A stretch of DNA of 61,482 bases from Caryophanales bacterium (lineage in GTDB: Bacteria > Bacillota > Bacilli > Bacillales > Bacillaceae_J), in assembly GCA_012840465.1 (NCBI GenBank), contig DULJ01000075.1, positions 1-61,482 on the forward strand. Reading direction: 5' to 3'. A program made the translations under genes and the position numbers. Positions within the stretch are counted from its first letter, which is position 1. The number at the start of each line of letters is the position of its first letter. Positions 23,848-34,161 of the stretch are shown here, piece by piece. Under the pieces are notes generated by a model that was not told where the DNA came from, did no database searches, and saw only the letters and a program-made list of their open reading frames with translations.

Positions 23848-24924
23848 ATGAAAAAGAGAGTAGTAGTTTTAAGTACAGCATTATCATTAACATTGGGATT
23901 GGTTGGCTGCAATTCTCAAGAGGTTAGCAATACAACAACACCATCAGCCGAAAAAGCTGAAGAATTAGTGGACTTCGCAGTTGGACACTTACCAACTACA
24001 GGTCATAGTCTTTATTATATCGCACAAGAAGAAGGGTATTTTAAAGAAGAAGGATTAAATGTTACTCTTCACCCTTTTTCTAATAGCGGTGAAGGAATTA
24101 ATGCAGTTACTGCCGGTAAGCTAGACGTTGGAACCTTTGGAACGCCAGCGCCACTCACGTTCGAGGAACAAGGTGCCGATATTGTATTCTTAGGCGGACA
24201 AATGGGAAATGGTGCAGGTGTTGTATCAAAACCCGAAATAGCCGAGGACTTAAAAGATATTAATAACTTTAAAGGGAAAAGAGTAGCAACAGTCAAACTT
24301 GCAACCGGTGATGTTATTTTACGAGGGGCATTATATGAAGCAGGAATTGATTATGAAAATGATTTAAAAATTATCGAAATGAATTCACCTGCTGATGTAA
24401 TTGTAGCTGTTAAGAAAGGTGAAGTGGATGCAGGTGTTGTTTGGGCTCCTTTTGTTGAGAAAGCCAAACGAGAAGGTCTGGAGATTATTAAGTACTCACA
24501 GGAATACCATGAAAACCATGTTTGCTGCCGAATTATCGCAGACGAAACAATGTTTGATGAAAACTACAAAACCTATGTGAAATTTTTAAAGGCGATCATT
24601 AGAGCTGAAAAGTTTGAAAAAGATGAAACTAACAAGCAAAAAGCACTAGCCGATATTAAAAAGTACGTTGATGTTGACCCTGCTATAATCGAAAAAGATA
24701 TTTACGGCGGATATGTAGATCAAAGTGTAGATCCAAATAAGAAGGCCATTCTTTCAATGAGGGAAACGATGGTAAACATCGGCTATTTAAAAGAAGAAAA
24801 GGACATTGCCCCACAGATTCATACAGAAGCCTATAAAGAAGCATTAGATCAATTAAAAACCGAAAATCCTAATGATTCATTTTATCTAGAATTAGAAACT
24901 CGTTACGAGGAAAACAATCTATAG
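23848..24924 (+). CDS. sulfonate/nitrate/taurine-type ABC transporter substrate-binding lipoprotein
   Basis: Binding protein of 358 aa in the SsuA/TauA/NMT1-like family. The signal ends with lipobox LVGCNS (Cys about 22). Mature domain: VGHLPTTGHSLYYIAQEEGYFKE-type opening (given in part), AVTAGKLDVGTFGTPAP, and KKGEVDAGVVWAPF, which are hallmarks of the family. The ATG at 23848 follows GAGAGGAAG; an upstream in-frame ATG at 23716 lies inside the riboswitch and is rejected. SAM control points to an organosulfur ligand such as an alkanesulfonate, but no monooxygenase (ssuD) gene is adjacent. Confidence 0.88.
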   Translation: MKKRVVVLSTALSLTLGLVGCNSQEVSNTTTPSAEKAEELVDFAVGHLPTTGHSLYYIAQEEGYFKEEGLNVTLHPFSNSGEGINAVTAGKLDVGTFGTPAPLTFEEQGADIVFLGGQMGNGAGVVSKPEIAEDLKDINNFKGKRVATVKLATGDVILRGALYEAGIDYENDLKIIEMNSPADVIVAVKKGEVDAGVVWAPFVEKAKREGLEIIKYSQEYHENHVCCRIIADETMFDENYKTYVKFLKAIIRAEKFEKDETNKQKALADIKKYVDVDPAIIEKDIYGGYVDQSVDPNKKAILSMRETMVNIGYLKEEKDIAPQIHTEAYKEALDQLKTENPNDSFYLELETRYEENNL

Positions 24925-24935
24925 GAGATGTATTT

Positions 24936-25697
24936 ATGAGTACGTTATATTTTGAAAATATTGATGTTAAATATGAAAAAACAGATCATTATGCATTAAA
25001 AGATTTAAATCTTACAATCCAATCGGGCCAAATTGTTTCATTAATTGGCCCGTCTGGATGTGGGAAATCGACAACACTCAATCTGGCATCAGGGTTGTTG
25101 TCACCAACATCAGGTACTGTAAAAATTGAGGATAGCGAAATAACCGGTCCGGGGCTTGACCGTGGAGTAGTATTCCAGAGTTACTCACTCTTCCCTTGGA
25201 TGACGGTGCTCGAAAACATAACCTTTGCCTTAAAACAAAAGTCGAAAGAACCCAAAGATGTAATTACCCAAAAAGCGATTCGTATTCTTGAAAAAGTTGG
25301 TTTAAATGAAAAGGCGCAAAAGTCATTTCCATCTGCACTTTCCGGTGGAATGCAGCAACGGGTGGCGATCGCTCGGATGTTTATCCTGGATGCACCTGTG
25401 TTTTTAATGGATGAACCTTTTAGTGCTGTCGATGAAATTACCAGGAACCAGCTTCAGGACTTGTTATTAAAGCTCTGGGAAGAAGGGGAAACGAAAAAAA
25501 CCGTCCTCGTTGTTACCCACAATATTGATGAAGCTATTTTTCTATCAGATCGGGTGGTTGTTCTTCATGACGGGCAAATCCAACAGGATATTGCCATCCC
25601 TTTTAAACGACCAAGAAACCGATTCAACATTGACCAAGAGGAAGCATATACAAAAATTCGCCGCGAACTATTAAAGACCATTTCCGGAGAATATTAG
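24936..25697 (+). CDS. sulfonate/nitrate-type ABC transporter ATP-binding protein
   Basis: ATPase of 253 aa, SsuB/TauB type. Walker A is GPSGCGKST (about 39-47), Q-loop FQSYSLFPWMTV (the FPWMTV segment is typical of this group), signature LSGGMQQR, Walker B VFLMDEPFSAVDE, and His in VVTHNIDEAIFLSDRV. It follows the binding-protein gene after 11 bp and precedes the permease after 11 bp, so the three genes form one operon under the SAM riboswitch. Substrate is inferred from regulation, not from sequence. Confidence 0.9.
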   Translation: MSTLYFENIDVKYEKTDHYALKDLNLTIQSGQIVSLIGPSGCGKSTTLNLASGLLSPTSGTVKIEDSEITGPGLDRGVVFQSYSLFPWMTVLENITFALKQKSKEPKDVITQKAIRILEKVGLNEKAQKSFPSALSGGMQQRVAIARMFILDAPVFLMDEPFSAVDEITRNQLQDLLLKLWEEGETKKTVLVVTHNIDEAIFLSDRVVVLHDGQIQQDIAIPFKRPRNRFNIDQEEAYTKIRRELLKTISGEY

Positions 25698-25708
25698 GAG
25701 GTATCAAA

Positions 25709-26479
25709 ATGAGAAATCTCATTCTAGGCAGTGAAAAGAAACGAGCAACAGCAGATATTATTATCCTTGTTTTATTAGTATTTACAGCTTGGGAGCTGTT
25801 AACAAAACAGTTGGGGCTTTTATCGGACTTCTTGTATCCCTCACCACAATCTGTGTTTACTCAGTTTAGAGCAGATGGTGCTGAGTTACTTGTTCATTTA
25901 ATCGCATCCGTCAAACTTTTGGCGAGTGGAATGATTTTAGCGATTGCGTTTGGTATTCCATTAGGAATTTTTACAGCATCCAATAAGCGTCTTGAATTTG
26001 TCGTTAGACCGATTGCTAATGTATTGTCACCGATCCCACCGATCGTCTGGGTGCCCTATGCGCTTGCGATTCTGCCATCATTTCAAGCATCCTCAACTTT
26101 TATCATCTTTATTGGTGCTTTTTGGCCTATTTTTATTAATACATTAAATGGTGTCACAAATATTGATTCAAGATACATTAAATCTGCACAAACACTTGGA
26201 TTAAATCAATATACAATGATTACTAAAATTATTATTCCAGCAGCATTGCCTTCGATTTTTTCAGGAGTACAGGTCGGTTTAGTTTTATCGTTTATTTTGT
26301 TAACAGCAGCGGAAATGATAGGGTCCTCTGCCGGCATCGGTTTTTATGTAAAATTTGCAACAGATTATGGAAATTATACAAAAGTAATTACTGGTATTAT
26401 TTTTATCGGCCTTATCGTAACTGTAATCATGACATTGTTTCACAAACTCGAAAAATATTTGCTCCGCTGGAGAAGCTAA
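25709..26479 (+). CDS. sulfonate/nitrate-type ABC transporter permease
   Basis: Permease of 256 aa of the SsuC/TauC family with about six helices and the coupling motif KSAQTLGLNQYTMITKIIIP near 153-172, followed by LPSIFSGVQVGLVLSF. It has a good AGGAGG site and is the third and last gene of the operon, followed by a strong terminator. Only one permease gene is present, so it probably works as a homodimer. Confidence 0.9.
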   Translation: MRNLILGSEKKRATADIIILVLLVFTAWELLTKQLGLLSDFLYPSPQSVFTQFRADGAELLVHLIASVKLLASGMILAIAFGIPLGIFTASNKRLEFVVRPIANVLSPIPPIVWVPYALAILPSFQASSTFIIFIGAFWPIFINTLNGVTNIDSRYIKSAQTLGLNQYTMITKIIIPAALPSIFSGVQVGLVLSFILLTAAEMIGSSAGIGFYVKFATDYGNYTKVITGIIFIGLIVTVIMTLFHKLEKYLLRWRS

Positions 26480-26481
26480 GG

Positions 26482-26524
26482 AAGGACTGTCATTATGCCC
26501 TGCATGTGACAGTCCTTTTTATTT
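26482..26524 (+). terminator. terminator of the sulfonate-type transporter operon
   Basis: AAGGACTGTCA and TGACAGTCCTT arms followed by TTTATTTTTTT. Confidence 0.92.
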
Positions 26525-26606
26525 TTTTCTGTAAAACTAAAGAAATAGTTTCCACTTTATATTAAAATAACCATAAGGCATTCTTAGAGAGGGGAGATTT
26601 GCAACG

Positions 26607-28169
26607 ATGATAAAAAAACTAATTCTATTACTTTCTTTAACTCTGCTTCTAGTTCCTGCGACTACTAGTAATGCAGAACATTTATATAATGAAGAAAATG
26701 GGTACCACTATTATTTTGATTCAGCTAGTGGATTTTATATTCGTTTAGATAATCCTAGAAAAAATAATATTAGTACAAATATCATTAACGAGCTGACTTT
26801 TACCGTTTATTGGTATGACAAAGAAAATAGCAAACCGTATTTTGGTTATGACAAAATTGACCGTGGAGATTTCAAAATTGATACAAAAGAAAAGCATTTA
26901 AAAATAACAAAACAACTATATAGCCATGTGTACACAATCCATGACATAGATACAAAACTTACTCAAACGAAAACTGGATACAAAATACCAATTGAAATAA
27001 AAAACTATGATTCTACCGACACTTCCTACCGAAATTTTAAAGGGCAAAGTGGAAAAATAGACATAGAGTTAAACTATTATCACGTGGACCATACAAACGC
27101 AAAGTATTATGTTGATTTTGCAGCTGGGAAAGATATGAAAATGTTTGGCGACAAACTAATGCTTCGCTTTCCTGTAGACAGCTACATTGCAGATAATAGC
27201 TTGTATCAATCCGTTTTATTAGATCAAAGGCTTGTCATCGATGTAAGAGAAAAACCGTTACCATCTGATAACTATTTATTTTTGAGCCAACAATTTACAA
27301 TTGATGATGCCAATAGGAGCCTATTTGCTGAGCCAAGTCAATGGGGTGATATCACAATAGCCTATGACGGGGTAGTACCAAAAGCAATGGAAGGCTATAA
27401 TCTTGCTATTTTAAAAAACATTTATGGAAAATGGGTGCCCATTGGCGGAATTGTGAATAGTCAAAAGAAAACAGTCACAGCAGTTTTTGATGATTTCGGA
27501 ACATATGCAATCGGTTTAGTTTATAAAGATTATGGACTAGAACAACACTGGGCCAAAAAAGAAGCGCTTGGTCTGGCCTATAAAGGAATTATTCAACCTG
27601 AAATAAATAATAAAGATCTTTCGCTTTTATTAAATCTAGATCAACCGATTAATCGCTTTACCTATACAGTTCTTCTTTCAAGAGCACTTGGTTTCCAACC
27701 CATGGACTACACAGGTGTATTCACTGATATTGAGGAGAAAAATTATAATCAAGATGAATTAGGTTATCTAATGGCCGGCGTTATGAATGGTCTTGTATAT
27801 GGAAAAGAATCAAGTCTACCAGGTTATATGATTATGGAACCAAACAAACCTTTAACTCGTGAGGAAGCTGTTGCGTTTTTATCAAGGGCCACCAGCTTGA
27901 ATTCTCAAGCGGATCAGAAAAAGACCACATCAAAGTTTACTAAAAAGAAAAAAGGCGCTGTGGTAGAGGATAATCCAAAGGCTCAGCTCCAAAAAGTGTA
28001 TAAAGATGCCGATAAAATTTCCGACTGGGCTGCAGATGCCGTCCTTCAAGCAACGAATGAAAAATTGATTCCTACAACCTCTGGAAAGTTCAATCCACAA
28101 TCAATGTTGACAAATGGAGAAGCTTTGTCCATGATTTATAAATTAATGGAAGTTAAAAAGTTGAAATAA
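26607..28169 (+). CDS. exported protein with C-terminal S-layer-homology-like repeats
   Basis: Protein of 520 aa with a signal peptide (about 1-23, cut after SNA). Residues about 25-300 form a beta-rich region with no family that I recognise. From about 310 come degenerate SLH-like units: HWAKKEALGLAYKGII, NRFTYTVLLSRALGF, LTREEAVAFLSRA, then a Lys-rich linker (about 435-455) and ISDWAADAVLQATNEKLIP with LTNGEALSMIYKLM. SLH domains bind pyruvylated wall polymers, so it probably sits on the cell wall. It has its own GAGGGGAG site. It is followed by another exported protein on the same strand. Confidence 0.75.
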   Translation: MIKKLILLLSLTLLLVPATTSNAEHLYNEENGYHYYFDSASGFYIRLDNPRKNNISTNIINELTFTVYWYDKENSKPYFGYDKIDRGDFKIDTKEKHLKITKQLYSHVYTIHDIDTKLTQTKTGYKIPIEIKNYDSTDTSYRNFKGQSGKIDIELNYYHVDHTNAKYYVDFAAGKDMKMFGDKLMLRFPVDSYIADNSLYQSVLLDQRLVIDVREKPLPSDNYLFLSQQFTIDDANRSLFAEPSQWGDITIAYDGVVPKAMEGYNLAILKNIYGKWVPIGGIVNSQKKTVTAVFDDFGTYAIGLVYKDYGLEQHWAKKEALGLAYKGIIQPEINNKDLSLLLNLDQPINRFTYTVLLSRALGFQPMDYTGVFTDIEEKNYNQDELGYLMAGVMNGLVYGKESSLPGYMIMEPNKPLTREEAVAFLSRATSLNSQADQKKTTSKFTKKKKGAVVEDNPKAQLQKVYKDADKISDWAADAVLQATNEKLIPTTSGKFNPQSMLTNGEALSMIYKLMEVKKLK

Positions 28170-28325
28170 TTTGAATGACACTAATTCTAAATTATGACAC
28201 AATTAGCTTTTCCATAAAAAATAGGAAACTTTTAAAAAAGTTATTGGAAAGTGAAACCATTCTGTGACTATTTTCGTCTATAATAAGAGATAGCTAGTAG
28301 TCTATGAAAAAGGAGGAAATTTGAA

Positions 28326-29357
28326 ATGAAAAAGTGGAATAAAACAATTAGCACATTATCTGCTGGCGTACTTCTCACAGGAGTACTATTTACTACATCG
28401 GTTGACGCTTCGGAAGCGAAGAAAAAAATTGAGGCCCAGTACCAAAATATAAAAATTGTAAATAACGGCTTATCCGTTACGGCTGACCCAGCGACTGAGC
28501 CTTTTATTGTAAATGGTACGACTTACATACCGCTTAGAATGATGGGTGAATTATATGATAAAAAAGTCACTTGGGATGGGGCAACTCATACGATTAGCGT
28601 AACGGATAATGCACCACAAATTAACCAATCCGTGGTTACTTCTTTGACAGCGCAACTTGCTGAAAAAAATGCCAAAATTGCACAACTTCAAGCTGAATTG
28701 GACAAAGTAAAAGCGGAACAATCAAAGAAAACGTATACGGATAATCTTGGTGATTTAGAAGACAAGTTAAATGATGATTATTATAAATATTTCAAGGACC
28801 TTCGCGATGTCGATATTACCTTAAGCGGTGATAAGAGAAAAGTTAGCGTCCGCATTGATGTTAATTCTAAGGACTGGAATAATTTATCCAGCAGTAAGCA
28901 AACAAACTTCTTACAAGATATCGTTGATGATATTATCTATAAGTTTAAAGAAGCGGATGTTACAGGCACAATTAAAGATGCCAGCAACTATAAACAAATC
29001 ACTACTTTCAGCATTGATTCTAAAGATAAGGTAAAACTTAGTGCATCTTCATCCCTTAGTAGTTTGGAAAAACAATTAAATAAGGATTATTATGATTATT
29101 CTGGAATCGATGATATTGAAATTACACTTAAGGGTGATAAGGACGATATTGATTTAACAATTAAGCTCTATAGCTCCGACTGGAAAGATTTAAGAGATAA
29201 AGATAAGGTGAAATTCCTTCAAAATATCGCTGATGATATTTTATATGAATATAAAGATGCTTCCATAAATGGTGTTGTTAAAGCTGATGATGGTGGCAAC
29301 CGCTTAGATACATTCTATACTGAAGGTAAAAAGAATGGAAAAGTTGTCATTGATTAA
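28326..29357 (+). CDS. exported stalk-domain protein with two tandem repeats
   Basis: Protein of 343 aa. A signal peptide ends at about VDASEA. Residues about 45-100 match the copper-amine-oxidase N-terminal-like (stalk) domain: FIVNGTTYIPLRMMGELYDK then VTWDGATHTISV. A coiled coil follows (LTAQLAEKNAKIAQLQAELDK in part, about 107-135). Then come two similar units of about 95 residues (about 140-235 and 242-335), each with LNxDYYxY, DVDITL/DIEITL, GDK, WxxL and FLQxIxDDIxY. I know no function for the repeated unit. A wall-facing structural or binding role is a guess. AAAGGAGG precedes the ATG. Confidence 0.75.
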   Translation: MKKWNKTISTLSAGVLLTGVLFTTSVDASEAKKKIEAQYQNIKIVNNGLSVTADPATEPFIVNGTTYIPLRMMGELYDKKVTWDGATHTISVTDNAPQINQSVVTSLTAQLAEKNAKIAQLQAELDKVKAEQSKKTYTDNLGDLEDKLNDDYYKYFKDLRDVDITLSGDKRKVSVRIDVNSKDWNNLSSSKQTNFLQDIVDDIIYKFKEADVTGTIKDASNYKQITTFSIDSKDKVKLSASSSLSSLEKQLNKDYYDYSGIDDIEITLKGDKDDIDLTIKLYSSDWKDLRDKDKVKFLQNIADDILYEYKDASINGVVKADDGGNRLDTFYTEGKKNGKVVID

Positions 29358-29375
29358 ATTTTCAAGTAAACAAAT

Positions 29376-29425
29376 AAAAGGAAGAGACTAGTCCAATTTG
29401 CGACTGTCCCTTCCTTTTATTTTTC
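29376..29425 (+). terminator. terminator after the stalk-domain protein gene
   Basis: AAAAGGAAG...CTTCCTTTT arms with an internal GAGAC/GTC pairing, followed by ATTTTTC. Confidence 0.85.
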
Positions 29426-29541
29426 TTAAAAATAAAAAATCGCCTGCTCCTTTTTTAAAAAAAGTAACAGACGATTTTATAATTTAGACAATAGTACGTA
29501 TATTATGCACACATTGACATCACTTTTCATTCTTCCACTCC

Positions 29542-29682
29542 TTAGCTGGCTTCATTGATCATCATTTCAAGTTGCTCATACGTTAACCACTCGATAAACT
29601 TTTTAAAATCGATGATTCGATCAATACCGTGCTTTTCACAATTTTTAAGATAGGTTGAATATGCAATTTCATACTTTTCCAT
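29542..29682 (-). CDS. small protein of unknown function (46 aa)
   Basis: The ATG at 29682 has GGGAG about 10 nt upstream and yields a 46-residue charged protein, MEKYEIAYSTYLKNCEKHG at its start and two short helices after. A longer frame to 29766 lacks a ribosome binding site. No family recognised. It has no signal or membrane segment. It lies alone between two plus-strand units, in an AT-rich gap. Confidence 0.5.
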   Translation of the reverse strand: MEKYEIAYSTYLKNCEKHGIDRIIDFKKFIEWLTYEQLEMMINEAS

Positions 29683-29829
29683 AATTTTTATCTCCCTTTT
29701 ACATTGTATTATAACAGACATCAACTGTTGTAAATTATTATATAACACAACTTGAGTGCTAGTCAATATAAATTTTCAATAGGTTGTTAATAATAGGAAT
29801 AAGATAGGTTTTAAAGGAGTGTTTCGATT

Positions 29830-30819
29830 TTGCACCGTTTTTTTGATAAGTTTAGGCGCATGAATATTATTTTACGGTTATTCGTGATTATTATCGTAGT
29901 TTTTATATCCTTTGGGGCTTGTATCCATGTTATTGAGCCAGAAAACTTCCCGACTATTTTTGATGGGGTTTGGTGGGTTGTTGTTACTACAGCTACAATC
30001 GGCTATGGTGATTATGTCCCTAAAACTATTATCGGCAGATCTGTTGCCATCATGATGATTTTAATCGGAGTCGCCTTTGTTACTTTTTATATGGTGACCA
30101 TTGCCACTTCAATCTTTAAGACATTGGATGCTTTAAAAGAAGGAAGTGCCGCCTATAAAGGAAAAGAGCATCTGATTGTTGTTGGCTGGAATGAACGATC
30201 GAAAAATACGATTCAACATCTCCACTTCATTAATCCAACTTTGCATATTGTCTTAATTGATGATTCATTGACTGAAAATCCTTTAGCTGATCGGAACGTT
30301 TATTTTATTAAAGGGAATACTACAAAGGATGAAACTTTGAAACAAGCCAATATTGAAAAAGCGGGAACCGTCCTAATCACGGCTGATCAAAATATGAATG
30401 AGCATGCGGCCGATATGCAGTCCATTCTAACATTACTGGCAATAAAGGGGCTTAATCCATTGATTTATTGCATAGTCGAAATATTAACACAAGAACAGGT
30501 AAACAACGCCCGCCGCGCTGGTGCAGATGAACTCATTGAAACATACTTGGTGTCAAGCTATATTATGGTCACAAGTATTCATTCCCATGGATTATCTACC
30601 CCTATTCTATCTTTATTAAATCTTACAAAAGAAAGACGACTGGCTTTAGTAACCCCAACAGCAGAATTATGCGAGCAAACATTTTCACATGGTGTTGAAT
30701 TATTATTAAAAGAGGGGTTCCTCTTGATTGGAATTAAAAAAGGAGAAGAGTTTTTAATATACCCCTCCCCTTCGATTACGATTGAGATAAATGATGAATT
30801 ACTCGTTATTGTTCATTAG
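29830..30819 (+). CDS. yugO: two-TM potassium channel with RCK (TrkA-N) domain, YugO-like
   Basis: Protein of 329 aa starting at TTG after AAAGGAG. Two membrane helices (about 15-35 and 72-95) flank the pore loop with selectivity filter TIGYGD (about 56-61). The cytosolic part is an RCK domain with a Rossmann-like start [12 protein letters not shown] and the [11 protein letters not shown] motifs; a second C-terminal subdomain follows. B. subtilis YugO has this architecture, acts in electrical signalling in biofilms, and also lies near pgi. Here there is no mstX in front. Its end overlaps the convergent pgi gene by 21 bp. Confidence 0.92.
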   Translation: MHRFFDKFRRMNIILRLFVIIIVVFISFGACIHVIEPENFPTIFDGVWWVVVTTATIGYGDYVPKTIIGRSVAIMMILIGVAFVTFYMVTIATSIFKTLDALKEGSAAYKGKEHLIVVGWNERSKNTIQHLHFINPTLHIVLIDDSLTENPLADRNVYFIKGNTTKDETLKQANIEKAGTVLITADQNMNEHAADMQSILTLLAIKGLNPLIYCIVEILTQEQVNNARRAGADELIETYLVSSYIMVTSIHSHGLSTPILSLLNLTKERRLALVTPTAELCEQTFSHGVELLLKEGFLLIGIKKGEEFLIYPSPSITIEINDELLVIVH

Positions 30820-32160
30820 ACGTTTTTCTAATTCTTCTTTTTCCTTTTCAAAGCCTGGTTTTCCTAGAAGAGCAAACATATTTTTCTTATAGGCTTCCAC
30901 TCCAGGCTGATCAAACGGATTCACTCCTAATAGGTAGCCGCTCATCGCACAGGCTTTTTCAAAGAAGTAGACAATATATCCAAAAGTAAATGCATTTATC
31001 TCTGGCACTGTAATAATCAGATTGGGCACATTTCCATCCGTATGGGCTAAAAGTGTGCCTTGGAACGCCTTTTGATTGACGAAGTCCATGCTTTTACCGG
31101 CAAGGTAATTTAGCCCGTCTAAATCCGTTGCCTCTTTTTCTATTTCGATTTGTTGCCGTGACTTTTCTATGTATAATACTGTTTCAAATAAATCTCTGCG
31201 ACCTTCCTGCACATATTGTCCTAATGAATGGAGATCGGTAGAGAAGTTGGCTGACGCCGGAAAGATTCCTTTTTGATCTTTTCCTTCGCTTTCGCCAAAC
31301 AACTGCTTCCACCATTCTGAAAAGTATTGAAGACTCGGCTCATAATTAACGAGCATTTCAATTGTTTTACCTTTGCGATATAGAATATTTCGAATGGCTG
31401 CATATTGATAGCTAGGGTTTTCGTCAAGTTCAGATTCACTTAAGTCCTCCCTTGCTGCACGGGCACCCGCCATCATCTGTTCAATATCGACACCACTCAC
31501 TGCAATTGGCAAGAGCCCTACTGCTGTTAGAACAGAATAGCGGCCGCCAATATCATCCGGAACGACAAATGTTTCATAGCCTTCCTCATCTGCTAAAGTC
31601 TTTAGTGCACCTTTTTCCTTGTCCGTTGTTGCATAAATGCGTGTCCTTGCCTCTTCAACGCCATATTTTTCTTCTATATACTTTTTAAAAATTCTAAAGG
31701 CGATGGCTGGCTCAGTTGTTGTTCCCGATTTCGAGATCACATTGATTGATACATCTTTTCCATCCAATAAATCTAGTAAGTCATGAACATAGGTTGAACT
31801 AATATGGTTTCCTACAAAATAGATTTGCGGTGTCTGTCGTTTATCTTTTGGAAGTTCATTATAAAAAGAATGGGTAAGCATTTGTAAGGCCGCTCTTGTC
31901 CCTAAATAGGAACCCCCAATACCAATTACTAGTAAAATATCTGTATTGTTTTTAATCCTTTTAGCTGCTGTTAGAATCCGGGAAAATTCCTCGTTATCAT
32001 AATTGGTCGGCAAATCGAGCCAACCGAGAAATTCGTTGCCCTGGCCTGCCTTTTCATGAAGTGAATGATGGGCGTTTTTTACAAAGTCTCTTAAATAATC
32101 GAGCTCATGCTTATTTAAAAAAGGCAATGCTTTCGAATAATCAAAATTCACTTTACTCAT
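30799..32160 (-). CDS. pgi: glucose-6-phosphate isomerase
   Basis: Glycolytic isomerase of 453 aa, the short bacterial PGI type. Motifs: [13 protein letters not shown] (about 77-89), [15 protein letters not shown] (about 141-155, sugar-phosphate loop), and [17 protein letters not shown] (about 199-215, PGI signature 1). The catalytic Lys is in the C-terminal block [17 protein letters not shown] with GGGGGAA-type site. It lies between yugO and an alcohol dehydrogenase gene, as in B. subtilis (yugL = pgi). Confidence 0.95.
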   Translation of the reverse strand: MSKVNFDYSKALPFLNKHELDYLRDFVKNAHHSLHEKAGQGNEFLGWLDLPTNYDNEEFSRILTAAKRIKNNTDILLVIGIGGSYLGTRAALQMLTHSFYNELPKDKRQTPQIYFVGNHISSTYVHDLLDLLDGKDVSINVISKSGTTTEPAIAFRIFKKYIEEKYGVEEARTRIYATTDKEKGALKTLADEEGYETFVVPDDIGGRYSVLTAVGLLPIAVSGVDIEQMMAGARAAREDLSESELDENPSYQYAAIRNILYRKGKTIEMLVNYEPSLQYFSEWWKQLFGESEGKDQKGIFPASANFSTDLHSLGQYVQEGRRDLFETVLYIEKSRQQIEIEKEATDLDGLNYLAGKSMDFVNQKAFQGTLLAHTDGNVPNLIITVPEINAFTFGYIVYFFEKACAMSGYLLGVNPFDQPGVEAYKKNMFALLGKPGFEKEKEELEKRLMNNNE

Positions 32161-32180
32161 TACGTTCCCCCGTTTATCTT

Positions 32181-33347
32181 TTATAAAGACATTTTTAAGA
32201 TGGCAAGCGTATCATCCCTATTCAACTTCTTGTAATTCCCATATTCCCCACGCGCCATTGCTTTATCTGCCATTACATCCAGTTTTGTCTCATCAATACC
32301 ATAATCGGCTAATCTTTCAGGCGCACCAATTGAAGTCCAAAAGACTCGAAGTTTTTCAATCCCTTCGATTGCAATATCACGGGCCTCCTTGCCTGTCGGA
32401 TTCACATTAAAGACGCGTATTGCTAGCTGTTTAAACTTTTTCACATTTTCATCCAATACATAGAGCATCCAGTTTGGATGGAGAATCGCTAAGCCTCCGC
32501 CATGTGGAATATCATAAACAGCGGAGACAGCATGCTCAATATTATGGGTTGCCCAATCCCCACGAGCTCCCATGGCAAGAATGCCATTTAGGGCAATCGT
32601 ACCTGAATATAAAATGGTCTCACGCAAATCTATATTTTCAAGGTCGTTTACAAGCTTTGGCGCCGTTTCAATTATCGTCTTTAATACCGCTTCACACATA
32701 CGGTCTTGAAGTAATGTATTAGGTGTTTGGTGAAAATATTGCTCCAACACATGTGACATCATATCGACAATTCCGTATAAGGTTTGATCTTTTGGCACTG
32801 TCGCTGTAAATTGTGGATCTAAGATTGAAAACCTTGGAAATGTGAATGGCTTCAACGACCAGCCGTATTTTTCTTGTGTTTCCCAATTTGTAATGACAGA
32901 GCTTGGGTTCATTTCTGAACCTGTGGCAGCTATTGTCAACACCGCTCCAAAAGGAAGTGCATCCTCTGTAGTTTTTTTACGGGTAATTATATCCCAAACA
33001 TCGCCATCATACTTAGCACCAACAGTAATGGCTTTAGAGCAATCAATCACACTGCCGCCCCCGACTGCTAGAATGAACTTAATGTTTTCCTGCTTACATA
33101 TTTCAATTCCCTTATGCACAGTTGATAATCTTGGGTTCGGCTCAACTCCTGAAAGCTCAAATATTTCTGCATCCATTTCAGTAAGCTGTTGTGTAATTTT
33201 GTCATACAGACCGTTTTTCTTGATGCTGCCTCCCCCATAAACAAATAATATTCTTGTTCCATACTTTACTATTTCAGTTTGTAAGTGGATTAGTTGATCC
33301 TTGCCGAAGATTAATCTTGTTGGATTATGATACACGAAATCTTGCAT
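32181..33347 (-). CDS. yugJ: iron-containing alcohol dehydrogenase, YugJ/BdhA-like
   Basis: Group III (Fe-dependent) alcohol dehydrogenase of 388 aa, probably NAD(P)H-linked butanol dehydrogenase type. The coenzyme loop is [13 protein letters not shown] (about 86-98), the inner motif [14 protein letters not shown], and the metal His residues are in [11 protein letters not shown] and [20 protein letters not shown]. The ATG at 33347 with GGGAG 7 nt upstream is preferred to 33371. Position between pgi and yugI matches B. subtilis yugJ/yugK. Confidence 0.92.
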   Translation of the reverse strand: MQDFVYHNPTRLIFGKDQLIHLQTEIVKYGTRILFVYGGGSIKKNGLYDKITQQLTEMDAEIFELSGVEPNPRLSTVHKGIEICKQENIKFILAVGGGSVIDCSKAITVGAKYDGDVWDIITRKKTTEDALPFGAVLTIAATGSEMNPSSVITNWETQEKYGWSLKPFTFPRFSILDPQFTATVPKDQTLYGIVDMMSHVLEQYFHQTPNTLLQDRMCEAVLKTIIETAPKLVNDLENIDLRETILYSGTIALNGILAMGARGDWATHNIEHAVSAVYDIPHGGGLAILHPNWMLYVLDENVKKFKQLAIRVFNVNPTGKEARDIAIEGIEKLRVFWTSIGAPERLADYGIDETKLDVMADKAMARGEYGNYKKLNRDDTLAILKMSL

Positions 33348-33438
33348 AGAAACTCTCCCTTCGAAAATCACCCAATGGTAATATTATACGCCATTTCCAA
33401 GGGATGTTAAAACCATAGCCCTCTTTAATCTGTAAAAT

Positions 33439-33480
33439 AAAAAAGGCACCCAATATTGATATTGAATACCTCTTTTTAAT
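33439..33480 (-). terminator. terminator of yugI
   Basis: On the minus strand AGGTATTCAATAT and ATATTGGGTGCCT arms (G-U tolerant) are followed by TTTTTTATTTT. Confidence 0.8.
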
Positions 33481-33486
33481 AACTGT

Positions 33487-33915
33487 TTACTTTTTTAGTA
33501 ATTTTTCACGGTCTGATGATTGTTTGATCCAATCTTCCAGCTTATCCTTCAAAGTGTTAAAACCTGAAGCATTAGCAGCATCAAGTTGCATTTGTTGCTG
33601 TTCTTTGTTAACATGCGGACGTGGCTTTCTTTCTTTTTTCGGACGAGCCGGTGCTTCCGTTACTTCAGGTGCTTCCTGTGTAGCTTTAATGGAAAGACTG
33701 ATTTTACCAGCCTTTTCATCAACAGATAAAACCTTTACCCTCACCTCATCTCCAACGGCTAAATGTTCACTAACGTCCTTAACATAGCCATGGGTAATTT
33801 CCGAAATATGAACTAAACCTTGTGTATTCTCATCAAGGGCAACAAACGCTCCGTAAGGTTGAATACCTGTTACTTTCCCTGTTAATTCACGACCAACTTC
33901 ATACTTTTCTGACAT
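33487..33915 (-). CDS. yugI: S1-domain RNA-binding protein, general stress protein 13-like (YugI)
   Basis: Protein of 142 aa. One S1 domain (about 8-75) with GKVTGIQPYGAFVALDENTQGLVHISE and KVLSVDEKAGKISLSIKA motifs, then a linker rich in Pro, Ala, Lys and Arg, and a C-terminal helical segment. Single-S1 proteins of this kind bind RNA or ribosomes; B. subtilis GSP13 is stress-induced. The order yugJ-yugI-alaT agrees with B. subtilis. It has its own terminator. Confidence 0.92.
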   Translation of the reverse strand: MSEKYEVGRELTGKVTGIQPYGAFVALDENTQGLVHISEITHGYVKDVSEHLAVGDEVRVKVLSVDEKAGKISLSIKATQEAPEVTEAPARPKKERKPRPHVNKEQQQMQLDAANASGFNTLKDKLEDWIKQSSDREKLLKK

Positions 33916-34050
33916 GGAAACACTCCTAATTTATACATTTTTTCTGCGCATTATGAAAGTATATCATAAACGGTCTATATAATCAAAGACAATGCTATTT
34001 ACACTATTATTTTATACAAAGAAAATATATTTTATTTACCTTTCTTTAGG

Positions 34051-34120
34051 GGACAGGCACCGCCGATGGCACTGCTGGCGTCACTACTGATGTACCCACT
34101 GCGATGCGGGGACAGGCACC
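34051..34120. repeat. two direct copies of a GGGGACAGGCACC motif
   Basis: The 13-mer GGGGACAGGCACC occurs at 34049-34061 and 34108-34120, in the gap between yugI and alaT. The motif is a familiar short intergenic repeat in Bacillus-group genomes, from memory. The sequence between them contains GATGGCACTGC and ACTGCGATGC. Function unknown. Confidence 0.55.
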
Positions 34121-34128
34121 AAAAGGAA

Positions 34129-34161
34129 AACAGCCCGGGAGTAAGTTCCCGGGCTGTTTCG
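34129..34161 (-). terminator. terminator of alaRT
   Basis: CAGCCCGGGA and TCCCGGGCTG form a perfect GC-rich stem. The minus strand continues CTGTTTTCCTTTT. Confidence 0.88.
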
